NCBI RefSeq assembly: GCF_947507565.1
Contig: NC_089183.1
Span: forward strand, 2,976,001-3,040,000
Reading direction: 5' to 3'
Length of the DNA stretch: 64,000 nucleotides
From: Oscarella lobularis
Lineage: Eukaryota; Porifera; Homoscleromorpha; Homosclerophorida; Oscarellidae
The notes under the pieces are model-generated. The model saw only the letters and a program-made list of their open reading frames with translations, was not told the origin of the DNA and did no database searches. A program made the translations under genes and the position numbers. Below are positions 43,701 to 54,400 of the stretch, one piece after another; the stretch's first letter is position 1; every line of letters begins with the position of its first letter.

Positions 43701-44853
43701 CACAAATAAATACATAATAGATTAAAGATTTTGATTGTAGTCACTTGGCTCGCTCCGTAGGAATAATTTCCCGTTGGCAATGCAGCGTAGCCCCATTGAT
43801 TCCTCATCGTATTCGCATACGACGTCGCATAGCTTTGCTTCACAGTCCCATCCTCATTCACATCTTCCTAAAATTAAATAGAGTAGAGTAGCTCTCTCTC
43901 AAAGGAATTCTTTTTCTTGTACCTTGAGTCCTACCCATACTGTTGGCTCTCCTCTATTGGATCCCGGACTATGAGGATAGGTGTGGAGTCCAATAAAATT
44001 CATTTTCTGCTTGCTATAAAATAATATTCATTAATTAAAAGAAAGCACAAATAAATATAGTCGTGCCTGATCTGGGTTGTGATTGCTTTGTATTCAGTCT
44101 CTCCCCACCAGTCTGGACCCTCAGGCTAGATAGAAAACATGAGGCAAATGTATCTATCTATCTTATTAGTATACGAAATCATGAAAAGGCTGAAGACCAC
44201 GAACGTCAAAAGCCGGCTCAGCGAATTCGTCCAAATTCGGAAGACGAAATTCTCCCGTCATCGTCTCCTCAGGAATGATATCACCTGCGAGTAAAAATTC
44301 AAAATTTGACTGCAAAAAAAAGACTCGGGGATTTACCATAGAGTCGAAAACGAACGCCGAATTTCTCCGCAATAGCGTAGGCTGCGTATAAAACGCCCGT
44401 CGAATCGCCGCCAATAGCGAACAACTGAGTCAATCCGTGATGACGCGTAGTCTTCAGTACATAGCTCTGTTCGCCAATTGGTCTCTTCGATCCAAGAGAA
44501 AATCTGATATAGAGAGATCTAAAAAAAGCAAGGGGAGTAACGCGAGCGTGGGCGTGCCTTTCGATGAGAACGTCGTCGCTTTCGTGCAAAACGACGGTGT
44601 TGTTTTGCACTTCTAGGAGATCGGTGAGATCTGTGGCTTCGTCGTGCAAGTCGAGCCACTGATTCGTCGCGTGATAGACGTAGCGTCGGACCTAGGGAGA
44701 GTGCGCGTGTTTCGCGAGCGTCTGAGACGAGACGCTGGCGCTGCTTGCCTCCTTTGCTGCGAGAAGGTGCTCTTCTTTCTGATACCACACCGCGCCGCTC
44801 GGTTTCGCCTCCACTGCAGCCGCAGTTAGGGCGAGAACAAGAAGGAAGTACAT
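40763..44853 (-). CDS. Secreted glycoside-hydrolase-like protein, 24 exons, one in-frame stop
   Basis: Resembles large bacterial and marine-invertebrate alpha-glucuronidase-like glycosidases. Exons (3' to 5'): 40763-40861, 40922-40995, 41050-41125, 41191-41391, 41441-41575, 41633-41702, 41772-41857, 41916-42086, 42140-42183, 42233-42455, 42506-42558, 42620-42702, 42760-42854, 42905-42983, 43034-43187, 43240-43384, 43435-43692, 43745-43867, 43923-44013, 44067-44125, 44175-44284, 44337-44518, 44558-44691, 44734-44853. All 24 join in phase to 955 codons. Signal peptide (MYFLLVLALTAAAVEA); N-terminal GGDSTGVLYAAYAIAEKFGV; catalytic-barrel-like FDVRGLQPFHDF, KMNFIGLHTYPH, GVKTCVGTETPL and GIHWRT. 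Codon 600 is TAG (42342-42344) where a Trp is expected (KWAIP, stop, MEDDPGL). Four introns start with GC (after 44558, 44067, 41441, 41050). Exact family number not certain. Confidence 0.78.
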
Positions 44854-45089
44854 GTCTAGCGTGCGATGTATCACCTGATCTTTGAAAAAACCGTTATGGA
44901 AATTTTGGTCAATACTTAGTGAGTCATTTCCTTTGACCTTTTAGGCAGGGTGCGACTTTAAATTCAGGGCGTAATTGCCGTTGGTATAATTAGATACTGA
45001 GTGCCTAGAAACTGTGGCATATCGTATCGCAACTATTTATTTGCATTGCATCTCAAACCGGAGCCATTCGGTCTTTGCACTCCGTCACG
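44854..45089. promoter_or_regulatory. Head-to-head spacer, hydrolase-like gene / lectin gene
   Basis: 236 bp separate the two divergent start codons. No TATA box seen. An alternative in-frame upstream ATG for the hydrolase-like gene lies at 44874. Likely a shared promoter, by inference from spacing only. Confidence 0.4.
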
Positions 45090-46290
45090 ATGTCGTCGAC
45101 TTCCCAGATGATCGTACTTGTCTACGTCGGTTTTGCCGCCCTGTGCACGACGAGGGCCGGAAGCATCGCAGTGAGAAGACTCGTGCATATTGTCTCTTCA
45201 TGCAGTTGGGATTCTTATATGTATAGGTTGCTCCTCACGACGGTGTTGGACCAGATCCTAAAGTCGGTTTGCACGGTCACATAGAAACTACGAGTATGAC
45301 GCTTTCCATTAGGAGGTGGCCAATGCTATTCTGACCTTGTCCTGCGTCAAGGGTGAGTCAGCTACGTAGGCGCGCTATATACTTCTCATGCGAAGTCGAA
45401 CTGACTTTAGGTCAAGAAACCATTGCCTGCGAAGGCAACGTCGCGAGGTACTAGATTCTAAGAAGGGCGTTTTTGTGGGGAACGCCCTTCCGTTCAACTT
45501 ACTGGTGCTTTGTGTCCCCTAACCAAATAAGATTGACATGCCCTCCGGACACCGTTATTCGCGTCACCGAAGCAAATTACGGTCGAAGCGACTTTCCGAC
45601 GTGTCCCCATCCGCAGCGAAGCAATCTCAATTGCGGAGATCGGGCTAGGTACGTGAGAGCATATGCAAAATATTGACCGGATTTTGGAAAGGTTATATAT
45701 AGATCCATTTCGACGGTGCGTCACGAGTGCGACAATCGACGTCACTGCGTCGTGACCGCGACAAACGGAGTTTTTGGAGATCCGTGCGTCGGAACGTTCA
45801 AGTATCTTCAAGTCAAATATGACTGCGAACCAGGTTCGGGAATGATCGAGAATTTATAAGTTTCCTTAGTGAAATTGTCTTTTGTTCCAAAGCTTTCTCC
45901 GTCATTGCGTGCGAAGGTTCATCGGCCACGTATAGTTTTTAGATGCATCGCGTATATAGGATGCTTTCCTATATTTGACTTTTTAGCCTATCCTGTCCAA
46001 CTGGTGAAGTGATTCGAATTATCAAAGCCCTCTACGGTCGAACGGAGTTTCAGCTCTGTCCCCATCCGGCCAGAGGAAATTTAGCCTGCGGTTCAGCTAG
46101 GTTCGTTTATCTTGCGTGGACCCCGGAAAAATAATGATATTTAAGATTCTAATTTAGCCATTCCTTGGCCAACGTTCAGAGTCGTTGCGATTATCAGGCA
46201 AGCTGTACGGTGCCATCGAGCAACGGCGTGTTTGGAGATCCGTGTCCTGGCACCTACAAGTACTTGGAAGTTCAATACCGCTGTGGCTAA
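45090..46290 (+). CDS. Secreted lectin with two SUEL (rhamnose/galactose-binding) domains
   Basis: Eight exons in phase: 45090-45170, 45313-45352, 45411-45447, 45532-45648, 45703-45833, 45893-45929, 45987-46100, 46158-46290; 229 residues. Signal peptide ([16 protein letters not shown]), then two D-galactoside/L-rhamnose-binding lectin domains, about residues 30-130 and 135-229. Domain 1 has [20 protein letters not shown]-like VTEANYGR, a central Cys pair and the C-terminal [19 protein letters not shown]; domain 2 repeats ACEGSS, IKALYGR and [19 protein letters not shown]. The (E/A)xxYGR and DPCxGTxKY(L) motifs are the SUEL hallmarks and contact the sugar ring. Introns fall at the same places in both halves, so the exon set was duplicated whole. 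Likely an extracellular carbohydrate-binding defence or matrix protein. Confidence 0.93.
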
Positions 46291-46488
46291 TCATAAATGA
46301 GACGCGCCCAGAAGTCGCCACATGCAGACCGAGAGTCTCATAAACAACAAATTGCGTGTGTTCGATCGTTGGTGTGTTAGAAACGTTTAGAAATGATTAC
46401 ATGATTTCTTGTTCGTCTTCTCCAACCTGAGACCGTTATTCGACTATACGCTACTAACAGCATGCAGGCAGTCGATCAATGAGCTGTA

Positions 46489-47250
46489 TCACGACGAGTC
46501 CCTGCTGAAAAGCACGTCTGGTTGTGGGTAGTGGACTGTTTCGGTCTCCCTGAGATAGGCCACTTGATCATTCCCTGAACGAGTAGTGCAGAAGCTGCAC
46601 GCGCTGTACATGTGTCTCCTCGAAAAACACATCATTGTGAGCGCTGCCGAACAAAGGAACAGAGCCAAGTTGAAACTCATAACGCCATAAACTATAAAGG
46701 CTCCGAGTCCAACAAGACCAGAACCAACAAACTGAATAGCCCACATAATGCAAGCGACGACGGTAAATCCAACATTAGTAGCCCAACACACGCCAACAGC
46801 ATTGCGCACCTACAAGTACAATTTTTTAAAAAAATTACCTTATTAATTAATATCCAGCGATTTGCCTTCGTTTTTGTGTTGATGTTTGACGTCATTTCCG
46901 CACACAACGTCAGAAGGCACGCGAGCGCACCGACCTAATAACATCAGCACTTTTCGAGGATGCCAGGTTACTCAGTACTGTACCAAGGCAACGACTAGAG
47001 TAGGTGCAGCAAAGCCTTGGGCGAGAGAGAAAGCGTTGATCCTTTCGGTGCGATATGTCGCGGAGATGTTTAAATGCGATTTGAAATGACTGAGTACTTC
47101 TGATTGTATCGCCATCACGGCGACGACAATGCCAAACAGAGCGAGAACGTCAACGAGTGCTATGATCGTTAGGCCGATGATTGGCGCGGGAATTCGGGTC
47201 GGGGCGCCGGCAGCGCGACGTCGTTCGGCGACAATCATGGAACCGTCCAT
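46489..47250 (-). CDS. Four-TM protein, family P member 1
   Basis: First of fifteen tandem paralogues of an unrecognised membrane family. Exons 46984-47250, 46866-46934, 46489-46809; 218 residues. Exon 1: cytosolic N-terminus with RRxxGAPTRIP, TM1 (about 22-48), outer loop, start of TM2. Exon 2: exactly 23 codons finishing TM2 (GALACLLTLCAEM) and a basic/Asn loop. Exon 3: VRNAVGVCWATNVG leading TM3, then TM4, FSRRHMYSACSFC and a short tail. Intron 1 is GT-AG, intron 2 GC-AG. Topology (both ends cytosolic) is like MARVEL or MS4A proteins, but no signature of either was identified. The Cys cluster after TM4 could be palmitoylated. Confidence 0.75.
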
Positions 47251-47288
47251 CTCTTGGCGCGGAGAAATTGCAGAAGTGACTTGCAGGT

Positions 47289-47294
47289 CACGTG
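47289..47294. promoter_or_regulatory. E-box CACGTG upstream of P1
   Basis: CACGTGCTC, 39 bp before the P1 start codon. The same 9-mer recurs at a similar place before P2, P4, P6, P10 and P11. Confidence 0.5.
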
Positions 47295-47419
47295 CTCAGA
47301 TATAATGAAATCGACACTGAGAGACAGAGAGAGACGTACGCATTCGAGTGACTATACGCTACTAACAAAAGCACGACATGCAGGTTGTCCTTTTGTTTTG
47401 CGCAACACAAGCGCGCAGG

Positions 47420-48341
47420 TTACTGAGCACTGGTGGTGGTCACAGACACATTGGGCTGCACCTGGGCTGGTTCCTGCGAAAAGGCAACCATTGGTTGCTG
47501 CATCTGGGTCGGTGCCTGCGCATGAGCCACCATTGGTTGCTGCATCTGGATCGGATAAAACTGCATCGGCTGTTGAGCAGGTTGCGAAGCAACAGCGGGG
47601 TGTGGGTATACGTGTCCCGTCTCGCTGTTATAGAACGCTTGATAATCCTCTGAACTAGTGCAGCAGCTGCACGCGCTGTATCTCCTCGAAAAGCACATCA
47701 CTGTGAGTGCTATCGAACAAAAGAACAGAGCCCAGTCGCAAATCATAACGCCATAAATGAGAAAGGATGAGAGTCCAAAGCCATCGGAATCAGAACTTGT
47801 CGTGACAAACTTAATTATCCACATAATGTTAGCGATGACGGAAAATCCGATATTAATAGTCCAACACACGCCAACACCATTGCGCATCTTCAAGTACATT
47901 TAAAAATCGATTGATTAATTAATTAATTAATAGGCAGCGACTTGCCTTCGTCTTCGCGTTAGAGTTCGACGTCATTTCCGCGCACAACGTCAGAAGGCAC
48001 GCAAGGACACCGATCTAAGAATAACCGCCCGTTTCCGGGTCGCGGACCCTGGCCAAGTTATTCGGTATATATCGTACCAGAGCGACGACTAGAGTAGGCG
48101 CAGCAAAGCCTTGGGCAACAGACAAGGCGTAGTCAAATTCGGAATCGTAGTACGAGTAGTACGAAATCGATTCGATGGTACTGACGGCTTCTGATAGTAG
48201 CGCCATCACGGCGACGATCATGCCGAACAGAGCGAGCGCGTCGACGAGCGCTATGATCGTTAGGCTGATGATTGGCGTAGAAATGCGCGTCGGGGCGCCA
48301 GCAGCGCAACGTCGTTCGGCGACAATCGTCGGACCGTCCAT
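47420..48341 (-). CDS. Four-TM protein, family P member 2
   Basis: Exons 48078-48341, 47946-48014, 47420-47887; 266 residues. The outer loop between TM1 and TM2 is Tyr/Ser-rich and acidic (SYYSYYDSEFDY). Exon 2 reads IGVLACLLTLCAEMTSNSNA. The tail after TM4 (FSRRYSACSCC) is much longer than in P1 and consists of imperfect repeats of QQPM and APTQMQ, ending SVTTTSAQ. P3 shares this tail; the repeats may bind WW/SH3-type or clathrin-adaptor partners, which is speculation. Confidence 0.78.
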
Positions 48342-48379
48342 CTCTTGACACGGAAAAGTTGCACAAGTGACTTGCAGGC

Positions 48380-48385
48380 CACGTG
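48380..48385. promoter_or_regulatory. E-box CACGTG upstream of P2
   Basis: GGCCACGTGCTCAA, 39 bp before the P2 start, the same distance as in P1. Confidence 0.5.
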
Positions 48386-48496
48386 CTCAATATACATATA
48401 CGTACTAATTAAATTGACACTGAGAGACAGAGTGACGGGACGTACGCATTTTGAACGACTATAAGCTACTAACGAAAGTACAGCGTGCAAGTAGTC

Positions 48497-49518
48497 TTAC
48501 TGAGCACTGGTGGTGGTCACAGACACATTAGGCTGCACCTGGGTTGGGGCCTGCGAAAAGGCCACCATTGGTTGCTGCATCTGGGCCGGTGCCTGCGGAT
48601 AAGCTCCCATTTGTTGTTGCATCTGGGTTGGTGCCTGCGGATAACCCACCATTGGTTGCTTCATCTTGACCGGATAAGCCTGCGGATAAGCCAACATTGG
48701 CTGCTGCATCTTGATTGGAAACGCCTGCATCGGCTGTTGAGTCGGCTTCGACGCAACAGCGGGGTGCGGGTAGTAGACGTCTCCGGTATCGCTGGTATAG
48801 AACACTTGATAATTCTCTAGACTAGTGCAGCAGCACGCGCTGTATCTCTTCAAAAAGCACATCGCAGTGAGTGCTATTGAAAGAAAGAACAGAGCCAAGT
48901 CGCAAATCAGAACGCCATAAGAAACAAAGGATAAGTCTGTAGGGAGCTCATAATCGGAACTAGCCGAGAGATACGCAATTCCCCACATAGTGCAAACGAT
49001 GACGGAAAATCCGATATCAATAGCCCAACACACGCCAACGCCATTGCGCATCTTCACACGTATACATTTAATTAATAATTAGAAATTGATTATTTAATAG
49101 GCAGCGACTTGCCTTCGTCTTCGCGCTGAAGCTCGACGTCATTTCCGCGCACAACGTCAGAAGGCACGCAAGCATACCGATCTACGAATAAACAGCAGGT
49201 TTCCGGGTCGCGGACGTACCCTGGGAAGTTGGAAGTTATACGTACCACAGCGGCGACTAGCGGAAACGCAGAAAAGCCTTCGGCGAGAGACGAGACGTAG
49301 TCAAGTTCGGCGATCTCGTAGTCCGATAAGTAGAAATCCGATTTGTCGGCACTGACGATTTCTGATATTAGCGCCATCGTGGCGACGACCATGCCGAACA
49401 GAGCGAGCACGACGACGAGGGTTATGATCGTTAGGACTCTGATTGGCGCAGGAATGCTGGTTGGGGCGCCAGCAGCGTGACGTGGCTCTTCGACTTTCAT
49501 GGGGACGTAAGTGGCCAT
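48497..49518 (-). CDS. Four-TM protein, family P member 3
   Basis: Exons 49246-49518, 49113-49181, 48497-49051; 298 residues, the longest member. Start taken at MATYVPMKVEE (49518); MTC three codons upstream is possible. Loop 1 is acidic (DKSDFYLSDYEIAELDY). The tail carries more QPMxAYPQ-type repeats than P2 (about eight), again ending SVTTTSAQ, so repeat number differs between neighbours. The E-box position is degenerate here (TCATGTGCTTTG). Confidence 0.78.
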
Positions 49519-49687
49519 GCAGGTCATGTGCTTTGATCATTGCATAGATATACGCATACTAACTAAAACATACGACGCTGGAGAGACAGGTCACTGCCTA
49601 TGATAACGTTTAGAAATGATTGCGTGCACGGATTTCTTGTTTGTTTTCTCTATGCCAATGCCATTGGCATTGAGACCTGTCACTCAC

Positions 49688-50465
49688 TCAGTGGTCTGCA
49701 TGCATCTGAGTTGGTCCCTGCGGAAAAGCCAGCATCGGGGGTTGCGGGCAGTATACGGCTCCCGTCTCACTGGTGTAGAGCACTTGATAATTGCCTGTAC
49801 TAGTGCAGCAGCAGCTGCACGCACTGTATCTCCTCGAATAACACATCACCGTGAGTACTATCGAACAAAGGAGCAGACCCGAGTGGCAGAGCATAGACGC
49901 ATAGACAGTAATCGCGAAAGCCGTGAAAGAGTCAGTGGAATCCGCACTTGCTGCAACAAACACGAGCGCCCACAGAATGCAAGCGATGACGGCAAATCCA
50001 ATATTAACAGCCCAACACACGCCAACGGCATTGCGCAGCTATATATACGTTTTTTAGATTGCGATTTCTCTATGCGCCGCCGCGACTTGCCTTCGTCTTT
50101 GCGCCTAAGTTTGTCGTCATTTCCGCGCACAACGTCAGCACGCACGCGAGCATACCGATCTATAAAGCAAACGTACGTTTCCCGGAACGCGGATCTTGTG
50201 ACGTCGGGTCGCGTACCATTACGCCGAGTAGCGTAGGCAAAGCAAAAACTACATAGAAATCCGTCGTGCCGTCGTCGTAGTTCCAGTAGCGATCCGATTT
50301 GGTGGCACTCACCACTAGCGCCATCACGGCGACGGAAGTGCCGAACAGAACGAGCACGTCGACGAGCGTTAGGATCGTTAAGCCGACGATTGGGGTAGGA
50401 ATGCGGGTCGGAGCGCCAGCAGCGCAACGAACTGGTCGCTCGTCGACGATCACGGAACCGTCCAT
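49688..50465 (-). CDS. Four-TM protein, family P member 4
   Basis: Exons 50217-50465, 50091-50159, 49688-50038; 222 residues. Start MDGSVIVDERP at 50465, chosen by alignment with P1 and P7; an upstream in-frame ATG exists. Loop 1 is short (KSDRYWNYDDGTTDFY). Exon 3 starts with CTG (LRNAVGVCWAVNIG), showing that translation does not begin there. Tail short (PQPPMLAFPQGPTQMHADH). Confidence 0.76.
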
Positions 50466-50494
50466 CTGGTTGCGGAGAAACTGAAGTGACTGGT

Positions 50495-50500
50495 CACGTG
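50495..50500. promoter_or_regulatory. E-box CACGTG upstream of P4
   Basis: GGTCACGTGCTCCG, 30 bp before the P4 start. Confidence 0.5.
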
Positions 50501-50736
50501 CTCCGAACAACGATAAAATGAATGCTTGGTCACGTGCCGCTCAATGATCAATTACTGCACCTCAGGCTGAGATGGGTCTCGTTATTAATCGCTCTGAATT
50601 CTTTTTCGCTTTTGCCAATGCTATTGGGACTTTTGCCAGCGACTGCTAGACGCGAACAACTCAAGCGAACAAGACTGGAAATAGCAGAACAGCTAGCGTC
50701 TACGAGCAAGCGCAAAGTGCAGAAAGCCTTTTCTCG

Positions 50737-51177
50737 TCACGCAACTGAAGCGGCCCTGAGGTCGTCACCGTTTTCCCCTGCATGGGCTGCATCGCCTTCG
50801 GAGTCGGCCTTCCGAAAAGCCAACAGTGGTTGTTGATCTGACTTCGGAGCGGCGATAGTTTGCGGCGACGACTTCTGGTTGTAGGCGGCAATCTCAACCC
50901 TAATCCTTTCACAGGCACTGTACGCACAGTATCCACTCACATAACAATCTCGTGCCAGAGACATTGGATATATGACCAGATTCAGGTTGCACCCCGCAAC
51001 GACAGGAATAAGAAAATAAATAATTATGAGCGAGGTAGAAGTCGACTGGAAGTCATAATTCGAGATGTAGAAGAGAATCGCCCACATAATGAGAGCAACG
51101 ACGTTCATCACAACCCAACACACGCCGGGAATGCTGGTTGGGGCGCCAGCAGCGCGACGTGGCTCTTCGACTTTCAT
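50737..51177 (-). CDS. Chimeric two-TM derivative, family P member 5
   Basis: Single uninterrupted frame of 146 residues from MKVEEPRRAAGAPTSIP (51177). The first 17 residues match exon 1 of P3, then the frame passes directly into exon-3 sequence (GVCWVVMNVVALIMWAILFY) matching P6, including its SEGD...DLRAASVA tail. TM1, TM2, exon 2 and both introns are missing, removed by one deletion that kept the frame. The ATG used by P3 (MATYV) is CTG here. Two hydrophobic segments remain. It may be a pseudogene, but no stop interrupts it, and it retains the exon-1 promoter side. Confidence 0.6.
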   Translation of the reverse strand: MKVEEPRRAAGAPTSIPGVCWVVMNVVALIMWAILFYISNYDFQSTSTSLIIIYFLIPVVAGCNLNLVIYPMSLARDCYVSGYCAYSACERIRVEIAAYNQKSSPQTIAAPKSDQQPLLAFRKADSEGDAAHAGENGDDLRAASVA

Positions 51178-51421
51178 GGGGACGTAAGTGGCCAGGTCGT
51201 GTGCTTTGATCATTGATATACGCATACTAAATAAAATACGACGCTGAGAGACAGGTCATTACAAAGATGAGTCCTAATAGTTATTACCCAATGCTATTGG
51301 GATTTTTTAGCAGCAACTGCATGCTAGACGCGTGAGCAAGGCAAGCGAACAAGACTGGAAATTCCAGAACAGCCAGCGACTATAATGAGCAAACGCAACG
51401 TGCACGCAGAAAGCCTTCTCA

Positions 51422-52262
51422 TCACGCAACTGAAGCGGCCCTGAGGTCGCCACCGTTGGTCACTGCATGGGCTGCATCTGCATCGCCTTCGGAGTCGGCC
51501 TTCCAAAAAGCTATCAGGGGCTGTTGATCTGACTTTGGAGGAGCGATAATTTGCGGCTTGAAGGCGGCCATCTCGACACTAGTCACTTTAGAGTAGCTGT
51601 GCGCACTGTATCCACTCTCATAACAGTCAAATGACATAGATATTGATAATAAGAAGAGAGCCGCGTACAACCCCGCAACGTGAAGAATAAGAAAACGGAT
51701 AATTACGAGCGAGGAAAAAGTTGACTGGAGGTCATAATCTGGAAAATGCCAGAGAATCGCCCACATAGTGAGAGCAACGGCGTTCATCATAATGTTAACA
51801 ACCCAACACACGCCGACGGCTTTGCGCACCTATACAATGTACACTTTAGATTCGGGTCACATATGTAAGCGACGACTAGCCTTTATCTTTCTATTCAAGT
51901 CTTTCGTCATTTCCGCGTACAACATTAGCAGACACGTGAGAAGAGTGATCTAATAACACTAATTATAAGAAATATTTCCGCAACGCGGAACTGTGACGAG
52001 CGACTCGGCGGACTGAGTGTACCGTTGCGAAGGCTAGCGTGGGCGCCACAAAGTCTTTGGCAAGGGACAATGTGACGCGAACGTCGTTGTACATGTCGTT
52101 GTACTGGTTTAATTCAACGTCGATGGCGGCTTCTGGCAGCAGGCTCATTATAAAAGCGACTACATAGAAAAGAGCGAAAAGGATGAAGAACGTTGCCCCG
52201 GCCCCAAAGGACATCCCCGCAGGAATGTGAATTGGTTGCTTGATAGGATCGTTCCGAGTCAT
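51422..52262 (-). CDS. Four-TM protein, family P member 6
   Basis: Exons 52023-52262, 51881-51949, 51422-51829; 238 residues. The N-terminus is divergent (MTRNDPIKQPIHIPAGMSFG) and lacks the GAPTRIP motif. Loop 1 contains VELNQYNDMYNDVRV. Exon 2 is altered (ITLLTCLLMLYAEMTKDLNR) and its GC donor is GCTAGT rather than GCAAGT. Tail acidic/Ala-rich (SEGDADAAHA). Confidence 0.75.
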
Positions 52263-52300
52263 CTTTGCCCCCCGAGACACTGACGGATGTTACACCTGGT

Positions 52301-52306
52301 CACGTG
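52301..52306. promoter_or_regulatory. E-box CACGTG upstream of P6
   Basis: GGTCACGTGCTCC, 39 bp before the P6 start. Confidence 0.5.
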
Positions 52307-52622
52307 CTCCAATATAGTGATTTAGGTGCGTCATGTATATTGAGCACTAATGATTTCTTGCTCGTTTGAGACTGACAATTAGAAGCGACTAGGCTACCGA
52401 AAAACACAAGCATTGCGAGGTCGCCATGCATGCATTGTTGGTCGCTCGCACAGACTCTCGCACAGTGGGCTGCATCTGAGTTGGTTCCTGCGAAAAAGCA
52501 AGCATCTATTGTTGAGCAGGCTGCGCCCAAGCAACAGCGGCTTGCTGGTAGTATACGTCTCCGGTCTCACTGATGTGGAACAACTGATAACTGCAGCAGC
52601 AGCCGCACGCACTGTATCTCGT

Positions 52623-53294
52623 TCAATAGCACGCCACTGTGAAAGATATCGAACATAGGAGCAGACCCGAGTCGCAAATCATAACGGCACAAGCAAGGGA
52701 CGAGACGGAGAAAGGGAAAGTCGCATCAACTTCGTTGAAATACAAAATCGCCCACGTAGCGCAAGCGACGGCGGCAAATCCAATAGTAGTAGCCCAACAC
52801 ACGCCGACAGCATTGCGCAACTATGTAAAGATGTACGTACAGAAAACGTTTTAGATTGTTATTCCTATATGCCTTGCCTTTGTCTTTGCGCCTACGTCTG
52901 TCGTCATCTCCGCGCACAACGTCAGCAGGCACGCAAGCATACCCACCTAAAGAGAACTTAATTTCGATTTCGGAACGCGGATTTCATGCCGCACCACTGC
53001 GACGACTAGACTAGGCGCAGAAAGGCCTTCGAAAAAAGACACAGCGGCGGCGGCGGCGTCGTTGTTACGGTTGCCGTCGTAGTCGTAGAAGTACGCATCC
53101 GATTCGACGGCATCATGATATTGAGCGGCTTCCGCCACTAACTCCATCACGGCGACGGACGTGCCGAACAGAACGAGCACGTCGACGAGCGCTACGATCG
53201 TTACGCTGACGATTGGCGCGGGAATGCGGGTCGGAGCGCCGGCAGCGCATCGAATTGGTCGCTCGTCGACAATCACGGGACCGTACGCGTCCAT
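52623..53294 (-). CDS. Four-TM protein, family P member 7 (truncated by nonsense codon)
   Basis: Exons 52995-53294, 52878-52946, 52623-52820; 188 residues. N-terminus MDAYGPVIVDERPIRCAAGA close to P4; loop 1 long and acidic (DAVESDAYFYDYDGNRNN) with a poly-Ala run. Exon 3 reads to TVACY and meets TGA where paralogues have the Ser/Thr before RRYSAC. Beyond the TGA the frame continues in family-like sequence (RYSACGCC, SETGDVYYQ) for about 40 codons, so the tail was lost by a point mutation. All four TM segments survive. Confidence 0.68.
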
Positions 53295-53457
53295 CGATCT
53301 CGATCTCGTTGCGGAGAAACTGTCACCAAAGTGACGGGTCACGTACTCCAATCATAGACCAGGGTATCATAATGTGCGAGTGTGAAGAGAAACAGAAAAA
53401 CAGAAACGAAAGCTCTCGTCCTATAGCTTATCAGACACCGTGGGTTTCAATGGAATT

Positions 53458-54311
53458 TCACGTCTGAGTTGTAGAGTATTCTGCCACGGCTGCCGACTGC
53501 GGGGCAGTAGTAAGCGGGGACTGCGAATATCGAGGCTCGTCGTCGTAGTTTCCTCTGAGCAATTGGTAACCGTTGCCAGGACGACGACAGCAGCAGCAGC
53601 GCGCACCATATTTCGTCGTGTAGCAGAGCACCGTCAGCACGATGGAATAAGCGCACAGAACGATGTTGCAAATCAGAACCACGGGAAAGAGAACGAAGGG
53701 CGTCGAAAACGACGGTGAAGAAAGAAACGCGTGAAAATACGTCACTCCCCATAGGATAGTAGCAGCGAGCGACGTTCCAATGCTAACGGCCCAACAGACG
53801 CCGACAGCATTACGCACCTATAGATAATTTTACACGGACACTGAACCATATGTTGCAATGGGGTCCCTTGCCTTTATCCTCAAGTTTGAGTTCCGCGTCA
53901 GTTCAGCGCACAACGTCAGCAAGCAAGCGTATATGCCAAACTAATCGAAATTACAAACTCGCGTCACGTCGAAACAGAAAAATCAACTACCAAATCGAAG
54001 ATGAGAGTAGGCGCCGCGAAGCCTTTGGCAGCAGACTCGTCCAAATCGACAATTTCTTCAAATTTATGCTTGCAGTATCTTGCAGGATAGTTCTCGTAGT
54101 AGTCGTACTCGGTCGTCACGGTTACTCCAGACCGCGACGTCATCACCATCACGGCGACGACGGCGCCGAACAGAAGGACCAAGTCGACGAAGACAAGAAT
54201 AGCGACGACGACAATCGACGCGGGAATGCGCGGCGTCGGCGTCGGAGCGTCGACGACGCGACGATTTCGTCGCTCGTCAATCGTCCCAACGACGACTAGC
54301 GGCTCGTCCAT
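53458..54311 (-). CDS. Four-TM protein, family P member 8
   Basis: Exons 53991-54311, 53872-53940, 53458-53817; 249 residues. Loop 1 is the longest after P7 and has an extra Cys (YPARYCKHKFEEIVDLDES). Exon 2 reads FGIYACLLTLCAELTRNSN. TM3/TM4 are separated by a Ser/Phe loop (LSSPSFSTPFVLF), a feature shared with P10-P15 rather than P1-P7. After TM4 comes CCCCRRPGNGYQLL and a Tyr/Ser/Thr tail. No E-box was found upstream. Confidence 0.76.
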
Positions 54312-54400
54312 AACGATGCATGCGCAGGAATAATATAATTTTTCATTTTCAGAACCGATTTCACGAAGCGCACGCGTACTAATAGTTTTGGTAGTGTGTA

